Positions 24,808 through 34,221 of a stretch of DNA of 56,264 nt are shown piece by piece; position 1 is the first letter of the stretch, and each line of letters begins with the position of its first letter. A model generated the notes under the pieces. That model saw only the letters and a list, made by a program, of their open reading frames with translations. It made no database searches and was not told where the DNA came from. A program made the translations under genes and the position numbers. The DNA comes from CAAGNP01 sp964611185 (GTDB lineage: Bacteria; Bacteroidota; Bacteroidia; Bacteroidales; UBA932), in contig CAZSXE010000012.1 of assembly GCA_964611185.1 (NCBI GenBank), forward strand, positions 1-56,264, read 5' to 3'.

Positions 24808-26361
24808 ATGAGTATTATCAATAATATTGTCCTTTCATACTGCCGCCCCTTGCTTAAAGATATTGAGAAAAGCTACCGTGTCCCCTCCGATTGTCAGCAA
24901 AGAACTTTTTCTTATTTGCTTAAAAACGGTTCCGATTCATTTTTCGGGCATGAACATAAATTCGGTGCGATAAAGGGTTATGATGATTTTATCAGGAGTG
25001 TTCCGATTCGAAATTATAACCAAATCCAAAAATACATAGACAGACTTAGAAGTGGGGAAAATTATCTCCTTTGGAATCAAAAAGTTAAATGGTTTGCCAA
25101 ATCAAGCGGCACAAGCTCAGATAGGAGTAAATACATCCCCGTGACCCCCGATAATCTTAAAATATGCCATTACAGAGGGTTTCAGACGATGCTTTCTTCT
25201 TATGTCAGTCAACATCGAAAAAGTAATATTTTTAGCGGTAAGGCATTGACCCTCGGCGGAAGTATTCAGACTGAGGGGGAGAGGGAAAACAATATCTTCA
25301 GTGGCGATTTGTCTGCTATCTTGCTTGAAAATTCTCCTCGTATAGTGGAATTTACTCGTGTGCCAAAGAAGGAGACAGCACTTATCTCTTCATTTGAGAA
25401 GAAACTCGCTCTTATCTGCAAAGAGTGTTCAAAACAGAATGTGACCAATTTTTCAGGTGTCCCCTCGTGGAATCTGATTATGATTCGCAAACTTCTTCAG
25501 TACAACAATGTGGAATATCTAACAGATATATGGCCAAATCTTGAATTATTTATGCATGGAGGGATTAGTTTTGATCCTTATAGAGATCAATATAAAAAAC
25601 TCATTCCCAAGGAGAATATGAGTTATCTCGAAAACTATAATGCATCAGAGGGTTATTTCGCTTTTCAAGATAACCAGAAAGAAAAAGGGATGCTCCTTAC
25701 CCTTTCCAATGGTGTTTTTTATGAATTTGTCCCGATGGATGTTTTTGAAGCTGCCCGTAAAAATGATAATTCTGAGGATTTTTCTATTATCAATGATTCT
25801 GTTGTCCCTCTCGAAGGGGTTCTTCCCGGTATTCCATACGCTATTATCATCTCTACCAATAGTGGTCTGTGGAGATATCTGATCGGAGACTGTGTAGTCT
25901 TTTCCTCGGTTTCCCCCTATAAAATAAGCATCTATGGCAGGACACAGCTATATATTAATGCCTTTGGTGAGGAACTGATGATAGAGAATGCTGAAAAGGC
26001 TCTTTCTGCCGCTTCCAAAATTTGTAATATTGCGATTTCAGATTATACTGTGGGCCCTGTTTTTATGAAAGAGGGAAAGCGAGGTGCTCACGAATGGGTA
26101 ATAGAACCGGCCACCGCTATTAAAGATGCTGATTTTGAGCACTTTGCAGATGTTCTTGATGAGCAGTTGTGTAAATGTAATTCTGACTATGAGGCTAAAA
26201 GAACAGAGAGTCAGACGATGGACAGGTTGTTATTAACTTGTGTTAGGCCCGGGACTTTTTATAAGTGGATGGAGAACAGAGGCAGGGTCGGCGGACAAAA
26301 TAAAGTACCGCGTCTGAGTAATGACAGACATTTTGTGGAAGAATTAAAAAGTATTACATAG
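24808..26361 (+). CDS. GH3-family (auxin-responsive promoter family) acyl-adenylating protein
   Basis: The 517-residue protein belongs to the GH3 family of adenylate-forming enzymes; plant members conjugate hormones with amino acids, while the bacterial role is unknown. Visible are the ATP-binding segment KWFAKSSGTSSDRSKYIPVT near residue 95, YNASEGYFAFQ near residue 275, and WRYLIGDCV followed by IYGRTQLYINAFGEELMIEN, all GH3 landmarks. Such genes are frequent in Bacteroidota. The TPR kinase starts 3 bases after the stop, so the two are almost certainly cotranscribed. Confidence 0.9.
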   Translation: MSIINNIVLSYCRPLLKDIEKSYRVPSDCQQRTFSYLLKNGSDSFFGHEHKFGAIKGYDDFIRSVPIRNYNQIQKYIDRLRSGENYLLWNQKVKWFAKSSGTSSDRSKYIPVTPDNLKICHYRGFQTMLSSYVSQHRKSNIFSGKALTLGGSIQTEGERENNIFSGDLSAILLENSPRIVEFTRVPKKETALISSFEKKLALICKECSKQNVTNFSGVPSWNLIMIRKLLQYNNVEYLTDIWPNLELFMHGGISFDPYRDQYKKLIPKENMSYLENYNASEGYFAFQDNQKEKGMLLTLSNGVFYEFVPMDVFEAARKNDNSEDFSIINDSVVPLEGVLPGIPYAIIISTNSGLWRYLIGDCVVFSSVSPYKISIYGRTQLYINAFGEELMIENAEKALSAASKICNIAISDYTVGPVFMKEGKRGAHEWVIEPATAIKDADFEHFADVLDEQLCKCNSDYEAKRTESQTMDRLLLTCVRPGTFYKWMENRGRVGGQNKVPRLSNDRHFVEELKSIT

Positions 26362-26364
26362 CTT

Positions 26365-28305
26365 ATGAAAAAAATATTTATTATACTACTGATAACTTCT
26401 CTCGGCTTATCTCCTGTTTTTTCTCAGAACAATAAACTTTCTGAGGCAGAAATGATGCAGATGATAGATGAGTGTGTGGACAGCATAGACTCTCCTGATT
26501 TTATGTCGATTGAAAAGAGGGTGAAAAAGACGATGGAGGATAATAACTATGCGAAAGGTATAGTGAAAATTAATAAGGCTAAAATGTTTTACTATTATCT
26601 TCACGGAAATACCGATTCTTTAGAAAAATATACAAATATTGCGAAAGATATCTCGAAGAAGCACGATAGTATGTATGATTATTTTGATTCGTGGTCATAC
26701 CTAACTAATCATTATGTCCTTATAGGTCAGAATATTAAAGCTCTTAATAACGCCAAGGAGATGCAGGAGGAGGCTATCAAGGCAGATTCCAATTTCGGTA
26801 TTGGATCGAGTGCCATGATAATCGGTGACACTTATGCTTATATGGAACTGTATGACGAAGCGTTAAATAGTTATAAATTGGCTGAAGAAACCTATAAAAA
26901 GGATAATGATCCACTATTACTCGGGGATTTGTGTAACCTCTATTTTTCTGTCTGTATAGTGTATTTACTCTCTGAAAGATATAATGATATATTTCCTATT
27001 AGCGACAAAATCGACTCTTGCACCGTCATTAATGAAAAATATGATCACAATCCTGCCAATATCTCTTATAATTTAGTGGCTATGTGCTCGCGTTCCATGG
27101 CTTATTCCAAGCTCGGCGATCTCTCTAACGCAGAAATTTGTCTTAATAAAGCAAGAAAATTATATTCTCAAAGGGATTTTCAGACTGACTATATGCTGGA
27201 GGCTGAAGCTGTATTTTTCGATGCTTCCGGCCGTTTTAAAGAGGCGATCGAAATCAACAATAAAATAATAAGGTTCTATGACGATATGGGGCTTAAAAGA
27301 GAGAAAATGCGCTTCATCCTTTTCAATGCTGATTTATACAAAAAAATCGGCCTTTATAAAAAAGCCTGCGATAATTATAGATTATATATCGACAGTGTCA
27401 AGATAATAAACACTTCTGAGTCTTTTATTCGCGTGAATGAATATTCGGTGATAAACAATATTAAAGCGCTGGAACTCGATAAAAAGAACCTGGAAATTTC
27501 AATGGCCAAGCAAAAAAACAATACAATACTCTCTTTCGCTATTTTACTCTCCATTATCGTAATTGTAGTATGCTTCTATTTCATCAGAGAACATATTCTG
27601 AATAAAAAATTAAATATTGCTATTAAGGAGGCCAAAAAGTCAGATACTCTCAAGTCGGCCTTTCTGGCCAATATGAGCCACGAAATTCGCACTCCTCTGA
27701 ACTCTATCGTGGGTTTCTCCGAGTTAATTTCCGAAACCGACGATAAAGATGAAAAAGAGCAGTATAAAAACATTATTAAGATGAACAGCCACCAGCTGCT
27801 GGGTCTTGTTAATGATATTCTTGATTTGTCAAAAATTGAAGCGGGGACCATTACCATTAAGGAAGAACACTTCGATATTGTTCCATACTTGAGAGATTTA
27901 TATAAGTCGTTTTCTTCGTTACCGACTAAAAAAGAGAATGTACATTTCATTCTTGATGTTAACGAAGATTCTCGAATGGTGAATCTTGATCGCGACAGAC
28001 TTTCTCAGATTTATACAAATTTTATCACCAATGCTTTCAAATTTACCCCTGAAGGGGAGGTGAAAGTGGGGTATAGAATGAAAGATAATGGTATTTGCAT
28101 TTTCGTTTCGGATACCGGAAAAGGTATTGCGAAAGATAAAATAAATCTGATTTTCAATCGTTTCTATAAAGGTGATGATTTCTCTAACGGCAACGGGTTA
28201 GGTATGTCTATTTGTAAGGCTCTTGTAACTTCAAACGGCGGGAAAATAGGGGTAGAATCTCAAGAGGGCGAGGGTAGTACTTTTTGGGCATGGCTTCCTC
28301 AATAA
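26365..28305 (+). CDS. TPR-containing sensor histidine kinase
   Basis: The 646-residue membrane kinase has a signal peptide (1-20, KKIFIILLITSLGLSPVFS), a periplasmic stretch of tetratricopeptide-like helical repeats (about 60-370), a membrane segment at about 390-412 (TILSFAILLSIIVIVVCFYF), and then HisKA with His438 in NMSHEIRTPLNSIVGFSELI. The HATPase domain has DTGKGIAKD and GNGLGMSICKAL. No receiver domain or response regulator gene is nearby, so its partner is elsewhere. It lies between a GH3 gene (3 bases) and a TonB receptor gene (24 bases), all on one strand. The signal sensed is unknown. Confidence 0.9.
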   Translation: MKKIFIILLITSLGLSPVFSQNNKLSEAEMMQMIDECVDSIDSPDFMSIEKRVKKTMEDNNYAKGIVKINKAKMFYYYLHGNTDSLEKYTNIAKDISKKHDSMYDYFDSWSYLTNHYVLIGQNIKALNNAKEMQEEAIKADSNFGIGSSAMIIGDTYAYMELYDEALNSYKLAEETYKKDNDPLLLGDLCNLYFSVCIVYLLSERYNDIFPISDKIDSCTVINEKYDHNPANISYNLVAMCSRSMAYSKLGDLSNAEICLNKARKLYSQRDFQTDYMLEAEAVFFDASGRFKEAIEINNKIIRFYDDMGLKREKMRFILFNADLYKKIGLYKKACDNYRLYIDSVKIINTSESFIRVNEYSVINNIKALELDKKNLEISMAKQKNNTILSFAILLSIIVIVVCFYFIREHILNKKLNIAIKEAKKSDTLKSAFLANMSHEIRTPLNSIVGFSELISETDDKDEKEQYKNIIKMNSHQLLGLVNDILDLSKIEAGTITIKEEHFDIVPYLRDLYKSFSSLPTKKENVHFILDVNEDSRMVNLDRDRLSQIYTNFITNAFKFTPEGEVKVGYRMKDNGICIFVSDTGKGIAKDKINLIFNRFYKGDDFSNGNGLGMSICKALVTSNGGKIGVESQEGEGSTFWAWLPQ

Positions 28306-28329
28306 ATTAAACTAATAACAATACTATAA

Positions 28330-30432
28330 ATGAAAAAAATTATTTTACTATGTGTAGCTTCAACGCTTAGTTGTCTTCTTTGGTCACAGAATAAATCTAT
28401 CGAAGATACTACTGTAAACAACCTCGAAAGCATCGTAATAACTGCTACCAAATCAGAGATTAAAACACTTGATGTCCCTGTCAGAGTATCCACTATCCCT
28501 ATTTATTCTATAAAATCCAATAATGTATTTACCCTTGATGATGCACTTACACATATATCGGGAGTTACGGTGAGCAGGCATGACGGTGTTTATGATAAAA
28601 AATCTGATGTTTCTCTAAGGGGAATGGGGCATGAGCAGGGAAGAACGCTAATTCTTTATGATGGTATTCCTCTTAATAAATTATCCACCGGCAGTGTAAA
28701 CTGGAACATGATTAATCCTCAGATGATAAATAGAGTAGAGGTAGTAAAGGGACCGGGTTCTTCGATCTATGGAGGCAATGCCATGGGTGGAATGATTAAC
28801 ATTATTTCTAAAACTCCCGAAGATGGTGTTCACGGATATGCAGGAGTGGATTACGGCTCCTATAACACTATCGGAGCAAATTTGGGTATAAATTTTAAGA
28901 AATCCTCAATATTCGGCGGTGCTGACGGTTTTTTCAGAAAAGGCGATGGTTTTAATGCTTACCCGCAAGAGATGCAGGACTCTACTACTATTGCAGCCCC
29001 TCTTCTTGAATATAGGGGAGGAGGATTCATCGGCTGGAATATAGATGATAACAATACTATCCGCTTTAACGGGGGCTATTATGACGGAAAACGGGGAACC
29101 GGTGATAGGATTTTTTACAATAATAAAGACACCGGCGAGCAGGAGATTATTGATGCTAAAGGGCGTTACCAAGATCAGGAGTACAGACTTAATTATAAGG
29201 GAAATGGAGGAAATGCATCGTGGGAAGTAGCAGCATTTTTTATAGGGGAGAAGATGTCTGAGACCAAGTATAAGAGCAAAAACCTTTACGATGTAATCTC
29301 TTTCAGGGACGACTGGGGTGTTTGGGCCAATTATTCCCATAAAATAGGTTCTAATGTGAGATTGAGCGGCGGCTTGGAGTATAAAGGGGGCAGGGTCGAT
29401 GGAAATGATATTTATCGTTCCTCTTCGGATGTGGTTACTAATAAAGGGGGCTCAAATACATATTCAGCGTACATTCAGGGAGAGTTTTCTTTTTTAGATA
29501 ATCACTTTTTCATCCTACCCTCTTTGAGATACGATTTGAGTGATTTTTTCTATGGTTCATATACCATAGAGAATCCCTCTAAAGCTACCTCTGCCATGCA
29601 GCAATTTGTCAATGAAAATCTGGCCAAAGATGCACCCATTCAGGGTTCATTCAGTCCAAAGATAGCCCTTCAGTACAAGTTTACAGACAATTCGCGCATT
29701 TATGCCTCTTTCTCCTCCGGATGGAGACCCGGCTCTCTTGAGGACAGATGCTGGTTCGGAGTTATGAAAAAAGGGTTTATTGTGGCCAATCCCGACCTTA
29801 AAGCCGAAAGGATTTATACTTACGAGTTGGGAGGAGATGTATTGCTGGTGGGAGATTTTAATATTTCAGCTTCTCTTTATTATTCAGACGGAAGAGATTA
29901 TATCTATCAGGTGAGTACAGGCCGCACTTTTATGGATGGTTCAAAGAAAAAAGATGAATTAAAATTAAGTAATATAGCACGAGTGGAGATCGCGGGGGCA
30001 GAAATGGACTTGGCTTATAACAATGTGTTTGTGAAGGGTTTGGACTTATTTGCCAACTACACTTTTAACTATTCGCGAATAAAGGAGTATAACAAGACTC
30101 AGGAAAGCGATGCGGATCTGACAGGGAAATATCTTACTTACATCCCCAAGCATCAGACATCAGTAGGGGCCACTTATCGCTCCAGATGGATAAATGCCAA
30201 TATCGCTTACAGATATATGACAGATCAGTTTATGAGTGATGACAACAGTACCGAAGAGGGGGATGTTATTAAGGCCCACGGCATACTTGATGCCAAAATA
30301 TGGTATTCTTTCCGAAATATGCTTACTCTTTCTGTGGGAGGTTCCAACCTCATCAATACCAAATATTTAGTAAGCAAAGATCAGCTCACTATGGGGAGAT
30401 ACTTGTTCGTCAAACTTGAATTTAAGTTCTGA
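28330..30432 (+). CDS. TonB-dependent outer-membrane receptor
   Basis: The 700-residue protein has a signal peptide (MKKIILLCVASTLSCLLWSQ), a TonB-box-like ESIVITATK, a plug domain (about 45-155: LDDALTHISGVTVSRHDG, VSLRGMG, LYDGIPLNK, VEVVKGPGSSIYGGNAMGGMINI) and a C-terminal beta-barrel ending YLFVKLEFKF with the terminal phenylalanine. It lacks the carboxypeptidase-like extension and SusD partner of glycan-uptake receptors, so it resembles siderophore, haem or cobalamin importers. The ligand is not deducible. It follows the TPR kinase by 24 bases and converges on rnr with 7 bases between stops. Confidence 0.92.
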   Translation: MKKIILLCVASTLSCLLWSQNKSIEDTTVNNLESIVITATKSEIKTLDVPVRVSTIPIYSIKSNNVFTLDDALTHISGVTVSRHDGVYDKKSDVSLRGMGHEQGRTLILYDGIPLNKLSTGSVNWNMINPQMINRVEVVKGPGSSIYGGNAMGGMINIISKTPEDGVHGYAGVDYGSYNTIGANLGINFKKSSIFGGADGFFRKGDGFNAYPQEMQDSTTIAAPLLEYRGGGFIGWNIDDNNTIRFNGGYYDGKRGTGDRIFYNNKDTGEQEIIDAKGRYQDQEYRLNYKGNGGNASWEVAAFFIGEKMSETKYKSKNLYDVISFRDDWGVWANYSHKIGSNVRLSGGLEYKGGRVDGNDIYRSSSDVVTNKGGSNTYSAYIQGEFSFLDNHFFILPSLRYDLSDFFYGSYTIENPSKATSAMQQFVNENLAKDAPIQGSFSPKIALQYKFTDNSRIYASFSSGWRPGSLEDRCWFGVMKKGFIVANPDLKAERIYTYELGGDVLLVGDFNISASLYYSDGRDYIYQVSTGRTFMDGSKKKDELKLSNIARVEIAGAEMDLAYNNVFVKGLDLFANYTFNYSRIKEYNKTQESDADLTGKYLTYIPKHQTSVGATYRSRWINANIAYRYMTDQFMSDDNSTEEGDVIKAHGILDAKIWYSFRNMLTLSVGGSNLINTKYLVSKDQLTMGRYLFVKLEFKF

Positions 30433-30439
30433 GATATAA

Positions 30440-32566
30440 CTAAACTCTCTCGGGAGTCTCTGATACCAATTCGTAGTCTATTATTTTCTGTTCGAGGGAT
30501 GCTCTGAGCACTCGTACGCGTACTTTGTCTCCGAGTGTGTATTTTTTCCCTGTCCCTTTTCCGATCAGGGTATATGTTTCTTCGTCAAATACGAAATAAT
30601 CATCTTTTATTTCGCGTAGCGGAACCATCCCCTCTATCTTGGTAGGCTCGATCTCCACATACATTCCCCACTCGGTGATACCTGATATGGAACCTGAAAA
30701 TATCTTACCTACTTTATCCTGCATAAATTCGACTAATTTGTACTTCACACTGGCGCGTTCTGCATCTGTGGCTATCTGCTCCCTTTCCGATGCGTATTTG
30801 CAGTTTTCTTCGTATTGCTCTTTGTTTTGAGAAGGGGCATTATCGAGATACATCGAGAGCAGTCTGTGTACCATCATATCGGGGTAGCGCCTTATGGGAG
30901 AAGTAAAATGAGTATAGTAATCAAATGCAAGTCCGTAGTGTCCGAAATTATCTGTCGAGTAGCGTGCTCTTGCCATTGCGCGAAGCGCCATCATCTCGAT
31001 AGCATCCTCTTCGGGCTTGTTTTTTACCTGAGAAAGAAGGGAATTAAGTGCTCCGGAGAGGTCTTTTCCGGAGGATGAAAGGCCGTTGGCCTGACGAGGC
31101 TGCTCCTTTTTGTCGGAATGTTTATTCTTTTCTTTTGCCGGTGTGGTATTGCCCCCGCCGAGGGTATAGCCGAAAAGATTTACAAATTTACGAAGTGCTG
31201 TGATTTTGTCGTCATTGGGGTCTTCGTGTATTCTGTATATAAATGTCTTGGCTTTTTCTCCTTTTTTTACTTTTCCTACAAATTCTGCTACGCTTTTATT
31301 GGCGAGCAGCATAAATTCTTCTATCAACCAGTTAGCTTCTTTGCTTATTTTTTCATAAACTTCTATCGGCTTGCCGTCTTCATCTACTCGAACCTTCATT
31401 TCGGGTCGTTCAAAGCCGATCGCCCCCGATTTGAAACGCTTTTGTCGCAGAATTGATGCTAATTTGTATATACTCGCTATCTCTTGGGAAAGGATACCTT
31501 CGGAGGTCTCTATTACTTTCTGTGCTTCATCATAATCAAAACGGTAATCAGATTTGATTATAGTCCTTCCAAACCATGTATTTAATATTTCCGCTTTCTT
31601 ATTTAGCTCAAATACTGCTGCAAAACAGAGCTTTTCTTCACCCGGGCGGAGGGAGCAAAGCTTGTTTGAGAGCTTTTCAGGAAGCATGGGGACTGTCCTG
31701 TCAACCAAATAGACAGATGTACCCCTTTCGTATGCAGTCTTATCTACCAAGGATCCTTTTTTCACATAGTAGGTTACATCTGCTATGTGAACACCTATCT
31801 CCACATTGCCCTCGGGCAGCACTCTATATGAAAGAGCATCGTCGAAGTCTTTGGCATCTGTGGGGTCAATGGTGAATGTGGTGATGTTTCTGAAATCTCG
31901 CCTACCGGCAATGTCTTGGGGGGTTATTACCTCCGATATGGCGTCAGCGGCATTTTCTACCTCTTTCTCGAAACGATATGGAAGTCCGTACTCGGCGAGG
32001 ATGGCGTGCATCTCGGTGTCATTGGCCCCGGGCTCACCCAATACATCTATTATTTTTCCTATGGGGGCTGCGGCCCTTCTGGGCCAATCGGTGACCAATA
32101 CTGCTACTTTCGTCCCGGAGGTCAACGAAGGGTCGATATCCTCAACGGGTATTCTTATGTCGTATGGCATTACTCTGCTCTCCATTATCACCCATGCCTC
32201 TTTCTGAGTTCTTTGCAAGATGCCTATGTGGGGTTTTTTGGAGCGTTCCATGATAGCTATTACCTGCCCTTCTATTCTGCGAGGTTTGCCATCTTTTCCT
32301 ATCCCTTTTGCTTTTGTAGATAATACTTTTACGGTATCTGAGTTCAATGCTCCTCTAAGGCGTGAAGCAGTGACAAAAATGTCATTATCCTGCCCGGGAA
32401 CCTCTATAAATGCATAACCTTCGCGAGTCATGCTGACTTTTCCCGTAAATTCTTCCCTTTGGAAAGGTGTTTTGTGACCCCTCGATTCTCTGTTTTTCTG
32501 AGCTGAAAATTTTTTAGCTTTGCGGGATGAGTTTGAGGTTCTTTTAGCGTTTGTTCTATTACTCAT
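30440..32566 (-). CDS. rnr: Ribonuclease R
   Basis: RNase R is a processive 3'-5' exoribonuclease that unwinds structured RNA during mRNA and rRNA decay. The 708-residue protein has a lysine/arginine-rich N-terminal tail (1-40), cold-shock domains (from GKVSMTREGYAFIEV), and the RNB catalytic core with TIDPTDAKDFDDALS (232-246) carrying the metal-binding aspartates, FTSPIRRYPDMMVHRLL, and a C-terminal S1 domain (GSISGITEWGMYVEIEPTKIEGMVPL). A low-complexity linker rich in K/N/Q (about 485-520) interrupts the core near GYTLGGGNTTPA. It is divergent from gpmI. Confidence 0.95.
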   Translation of the reverse strand: MSNRTNAKRTSNSSRKAKKFSAQKNRESRGHKTPFQREEFTGKVSMTREGYAFIEVPGQDNDIFVTASRLRGALNSDTVKVLSTKAKGIGKDGKPRRIEGQVIAIMERSKKPHIGILQRTQKEAWVIMESRVMPYDIRIPVEDIDPSLTSGTKVAVLVTDWPRRAAAPIGKIIDVLGEPGANDTEMHAILAEYGLPYRFEKEVENAADAISEVITPQDIAGRRDFRNITTFTIDPTDAKDFDDALSYRVLPEGNVEIGVHIADVTYYVKKGSLVDKTAYERGTSVYLVDRTVPMLPEKLSNKLCSLRPGEEKLCFAAVFELNKKAEILNTWFGRTIIKSDYRFDYDEAQKVIETSEGILSQEIASIYKLASILRQKRFKSGAIGFERPEMKVRVDEDGKPIEVYEKISKEANWLIEEFMLLANKSVAEFVGKVKKGEKAKTFIYRIHEDPNDDKITALRKFVNLFGYTLGGGNTTPAKEKNKHSDKKEQPRQANGLSSSGKDLSGALNSLLSQVKNKPEEDAIEMMALRAMARARYSTDNFGHYGLAFDYYTHFTSPIRRYPDMMVHRLLSMYLDNAPSQNKEQYEENCKYASEREQIATDAERASVKYKLVEFMQDKVGKIFSGSISGITEWGMYVEIEPTKIEGMVPLREIKDDYFVFDEETYTLIGKGTGKKYTLGDKVRVRVLRASLEQKIIDYELVSETPERV

Positions 32567-32575
32567 AATTTTGAC

Positions 32576-32583
32576 TATTTTTG
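32576..32583 (+). promoter_or_regulatory. -7 box of gpmI
   Basis: TATTTTTG, 36 bases before the gpmI ATG. A TTTG at 32550 is 22 bases upstream, three more than ideal. The rnr promoter lies on the other strand in the same 52-base gap. Confidence 0.45.
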
Positions 32584-32600
32584 TCTTTTAATTGAATTAA

Positions 32601-32608
32601 CAAAAATA
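32601..32608 (-). promoter_or_regulatory. -7 box of rnr
   Basis: Minus strand TATTTTTG, 35 bases before the rnr start. The nearest TTTG (32631-32634) is 22 bases upstream, inside gpmI, so the match is partial. Confidence 0.45.
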
Positions 32609-32618
32609 AATAATAAAT

Positions 32619-34145
32619 ATGAATATGACACAAAAGAAAGTACTTTTGATGATTTTGGATGGCTGGGGAGAAGGTCGTCGTGATCATTCCAATGCTATTT
32701 TTACTCAGGGAGCTCCCTTTATTGATTCACTTCGTGCAAAGTATCCGTTTTCGCACTTAATGGCTTGCGGCCAGGATGTGGGACTACCTCAGGGGCAGAT
32801 GGGTAATTCCGAAGTAGGGCATTTGAATATCGGTGCCGGTCGTATTGTATATCAGGATTTGGTGAAAATTAATATGGCATGTACGGAGCACAAGTTTCTC
32901 GATAATCCCGAGATTAAAGCTGCATACGATTATGTGCGAAGTAGTGGGAAACAGCTCCATTTTATAGGGCTTACTTCTCACGGGGGAGTGCATAGTTCTC
33001 TTAATCATCTATACGAGTTTATGGATGTGGCTTCTTCTTACGGATTGAAAAAGGTGTTCGTTCATTGTCTGATGGACGGCCGCGACTGTGATCCCAAGAG
33101 CGGTAAGGGTTTTATTGAAGAGTTACAGAAAAAATGTGATGTCACCGGTGCTAAAATAGCATCTATTATCGGTCGTTATTACACTATGGATCGTGATAAA
33201 AGATGGGAAAGGGTGAAAGAGGGGTATGACCTTATTGTAAAAGGTGTCGGCGAGCCTTTTAAATGCGGAGTGGATGCTATGGAGAAGTCATATAGCGAAG
33301 GTATCACTGATGAATTTGTAAAACCACATATAGCTGTCGATGCTAATGGAAAGCCTTTAACGACTATTCAAGAGGGGGATGCTGTTATTTTTTACAATTT
33401 CCGCAATGACCGCGCACGTGAAATAACATACGCCCTTACACAAAAAGATATGCCTGAGTTCGGGATGATGACTATTCCTCTTTATTATTGCTGTCTCACC
33501 CCTTATGATGACAAATTTACAGGTCTTCATATCCTTTTTGACAAGGAGAATGTCCAGAAAACCCTCGGAGAAGTGGTATCTGCAGCAGGAGCACATCAGC
33601 TCAGAATCGCTGAGACAGAAAAATATGCTCATGTTACTTTCTTCTTTTCAGGCGGTCGCGAGGCTGCTTTTGAGGGGGAATCCCGAATCTTGATCAATTC
33701 ACCCAAAGTCGCTACTTATGATTTGAAACCCGAAATGTCTGCTCCGCAGGTTACGGATGCCCTTATTGAAAATATAAGAACCGGCGTTAACGATATGATT
33801 ATCTTGAATTTTGCAAACGGCGATATGGTGGGACATACGGGCGTTTACGAGGCTATTTGTCAAGCTGTGAAAACTATTGACGGCTGTGTCGAAAAAGTAG
33901 TGAAAGCAGCAAGACAAAACGGATATACCGTATTGATTACAGCCGATCATGGAAATGCGGATTTCGCTGTAAATGAGGATGGTACCCCTAATACTGCACA
34001 TTCTCTTAATCCGGTACAGTTTATAGTGGTGGATGACGATATTAAAAATGTCCGCGACGGTCGTCTTGCCGATATTGCCCCTACGATTTTGAAATTAATG
34101 GGTATTGCTCAGCCTGTCGAAATGACAGGAAAATCTTTAATTTAA
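32619..34145 (+). CDS. gpmI: Cofactor-independent phosphoglycerate mutase
   Basis: GpmI interconverts 3- and 2-phosphoglycerate in glycolysis using two manganese ions. The 508-residue length is typical. The alkaline-phosphatase-like motifs are present: LMILDGWGEG (Asp14), MGNSEVGHLNIGAGRIV with catalytic Ser64, HCLMDGRDCDPKSG, the substrate loop FYNFRNDRARE, and the C-terminal metal site TADHGNADFA with PNTAHSLNPVQF. Divergent from rnr; the two lipoprotein genes follow about 75 bases later. Confidence 0.97.
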   Translation: MNMTQKKVLLMILDGWGEGRRDHSNAIFTQGAPFIDSLRAKYPFSHLMACGQDVGLPQGQMGNSEVGHLNIGAGRIVYQDLVKINMACTEHKFLDNPEIKAAYDYVRSSGKQLHFIGLTSHGGVHSSLNHLYEFMDVASSYGLKKVFVHCLMDGRDCDPKSGKGFIEELQKKCDVTGAKIASIIGRYYTMDRDKRWERVKEGYDLIVKGVGEPFKCGVDAMEKSYSEGITDEFVKPHIAVDANGKPLTTIQEGDAVIFYNFRNDRAREITYALTQKDMPEFGMMTIPLYYCCLTPYDDKFTGLHILFDKENVQKTLGEVVSAAGAHQLRIAETEKYAHVTFFFSGGREAAFEGESRILINSPKVATYDLKPEMSAPQVTDALIENIRTGVNDMIILNFANGDMVGHTGVYEAICQAVKTIDGCVEKVVKAARQNGYTVLITADHGNADFAVNEDGTPNTAHSLNPVQFIVVDDDIKNVRDGRLADIAPTILKLMGIAQPVEMTGKSLI

Positions 34146-34221
34146 AAATCAGGCACATTTTTATCATTATATTGAACAATTCGTCCTTTTATTTGTTTAA
34201 AAGGTATAATTAATACAATAT

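Noticed and set aside
28330..30432. Polysaccharide-utilisation locus (SusC/SusD)
   Set aside because: The receptor lacks the carboxypeptidase-like N-terminal domain and no SusD-type lipoprotein follows; the fucosidase is about 9 kb away on the other strand.
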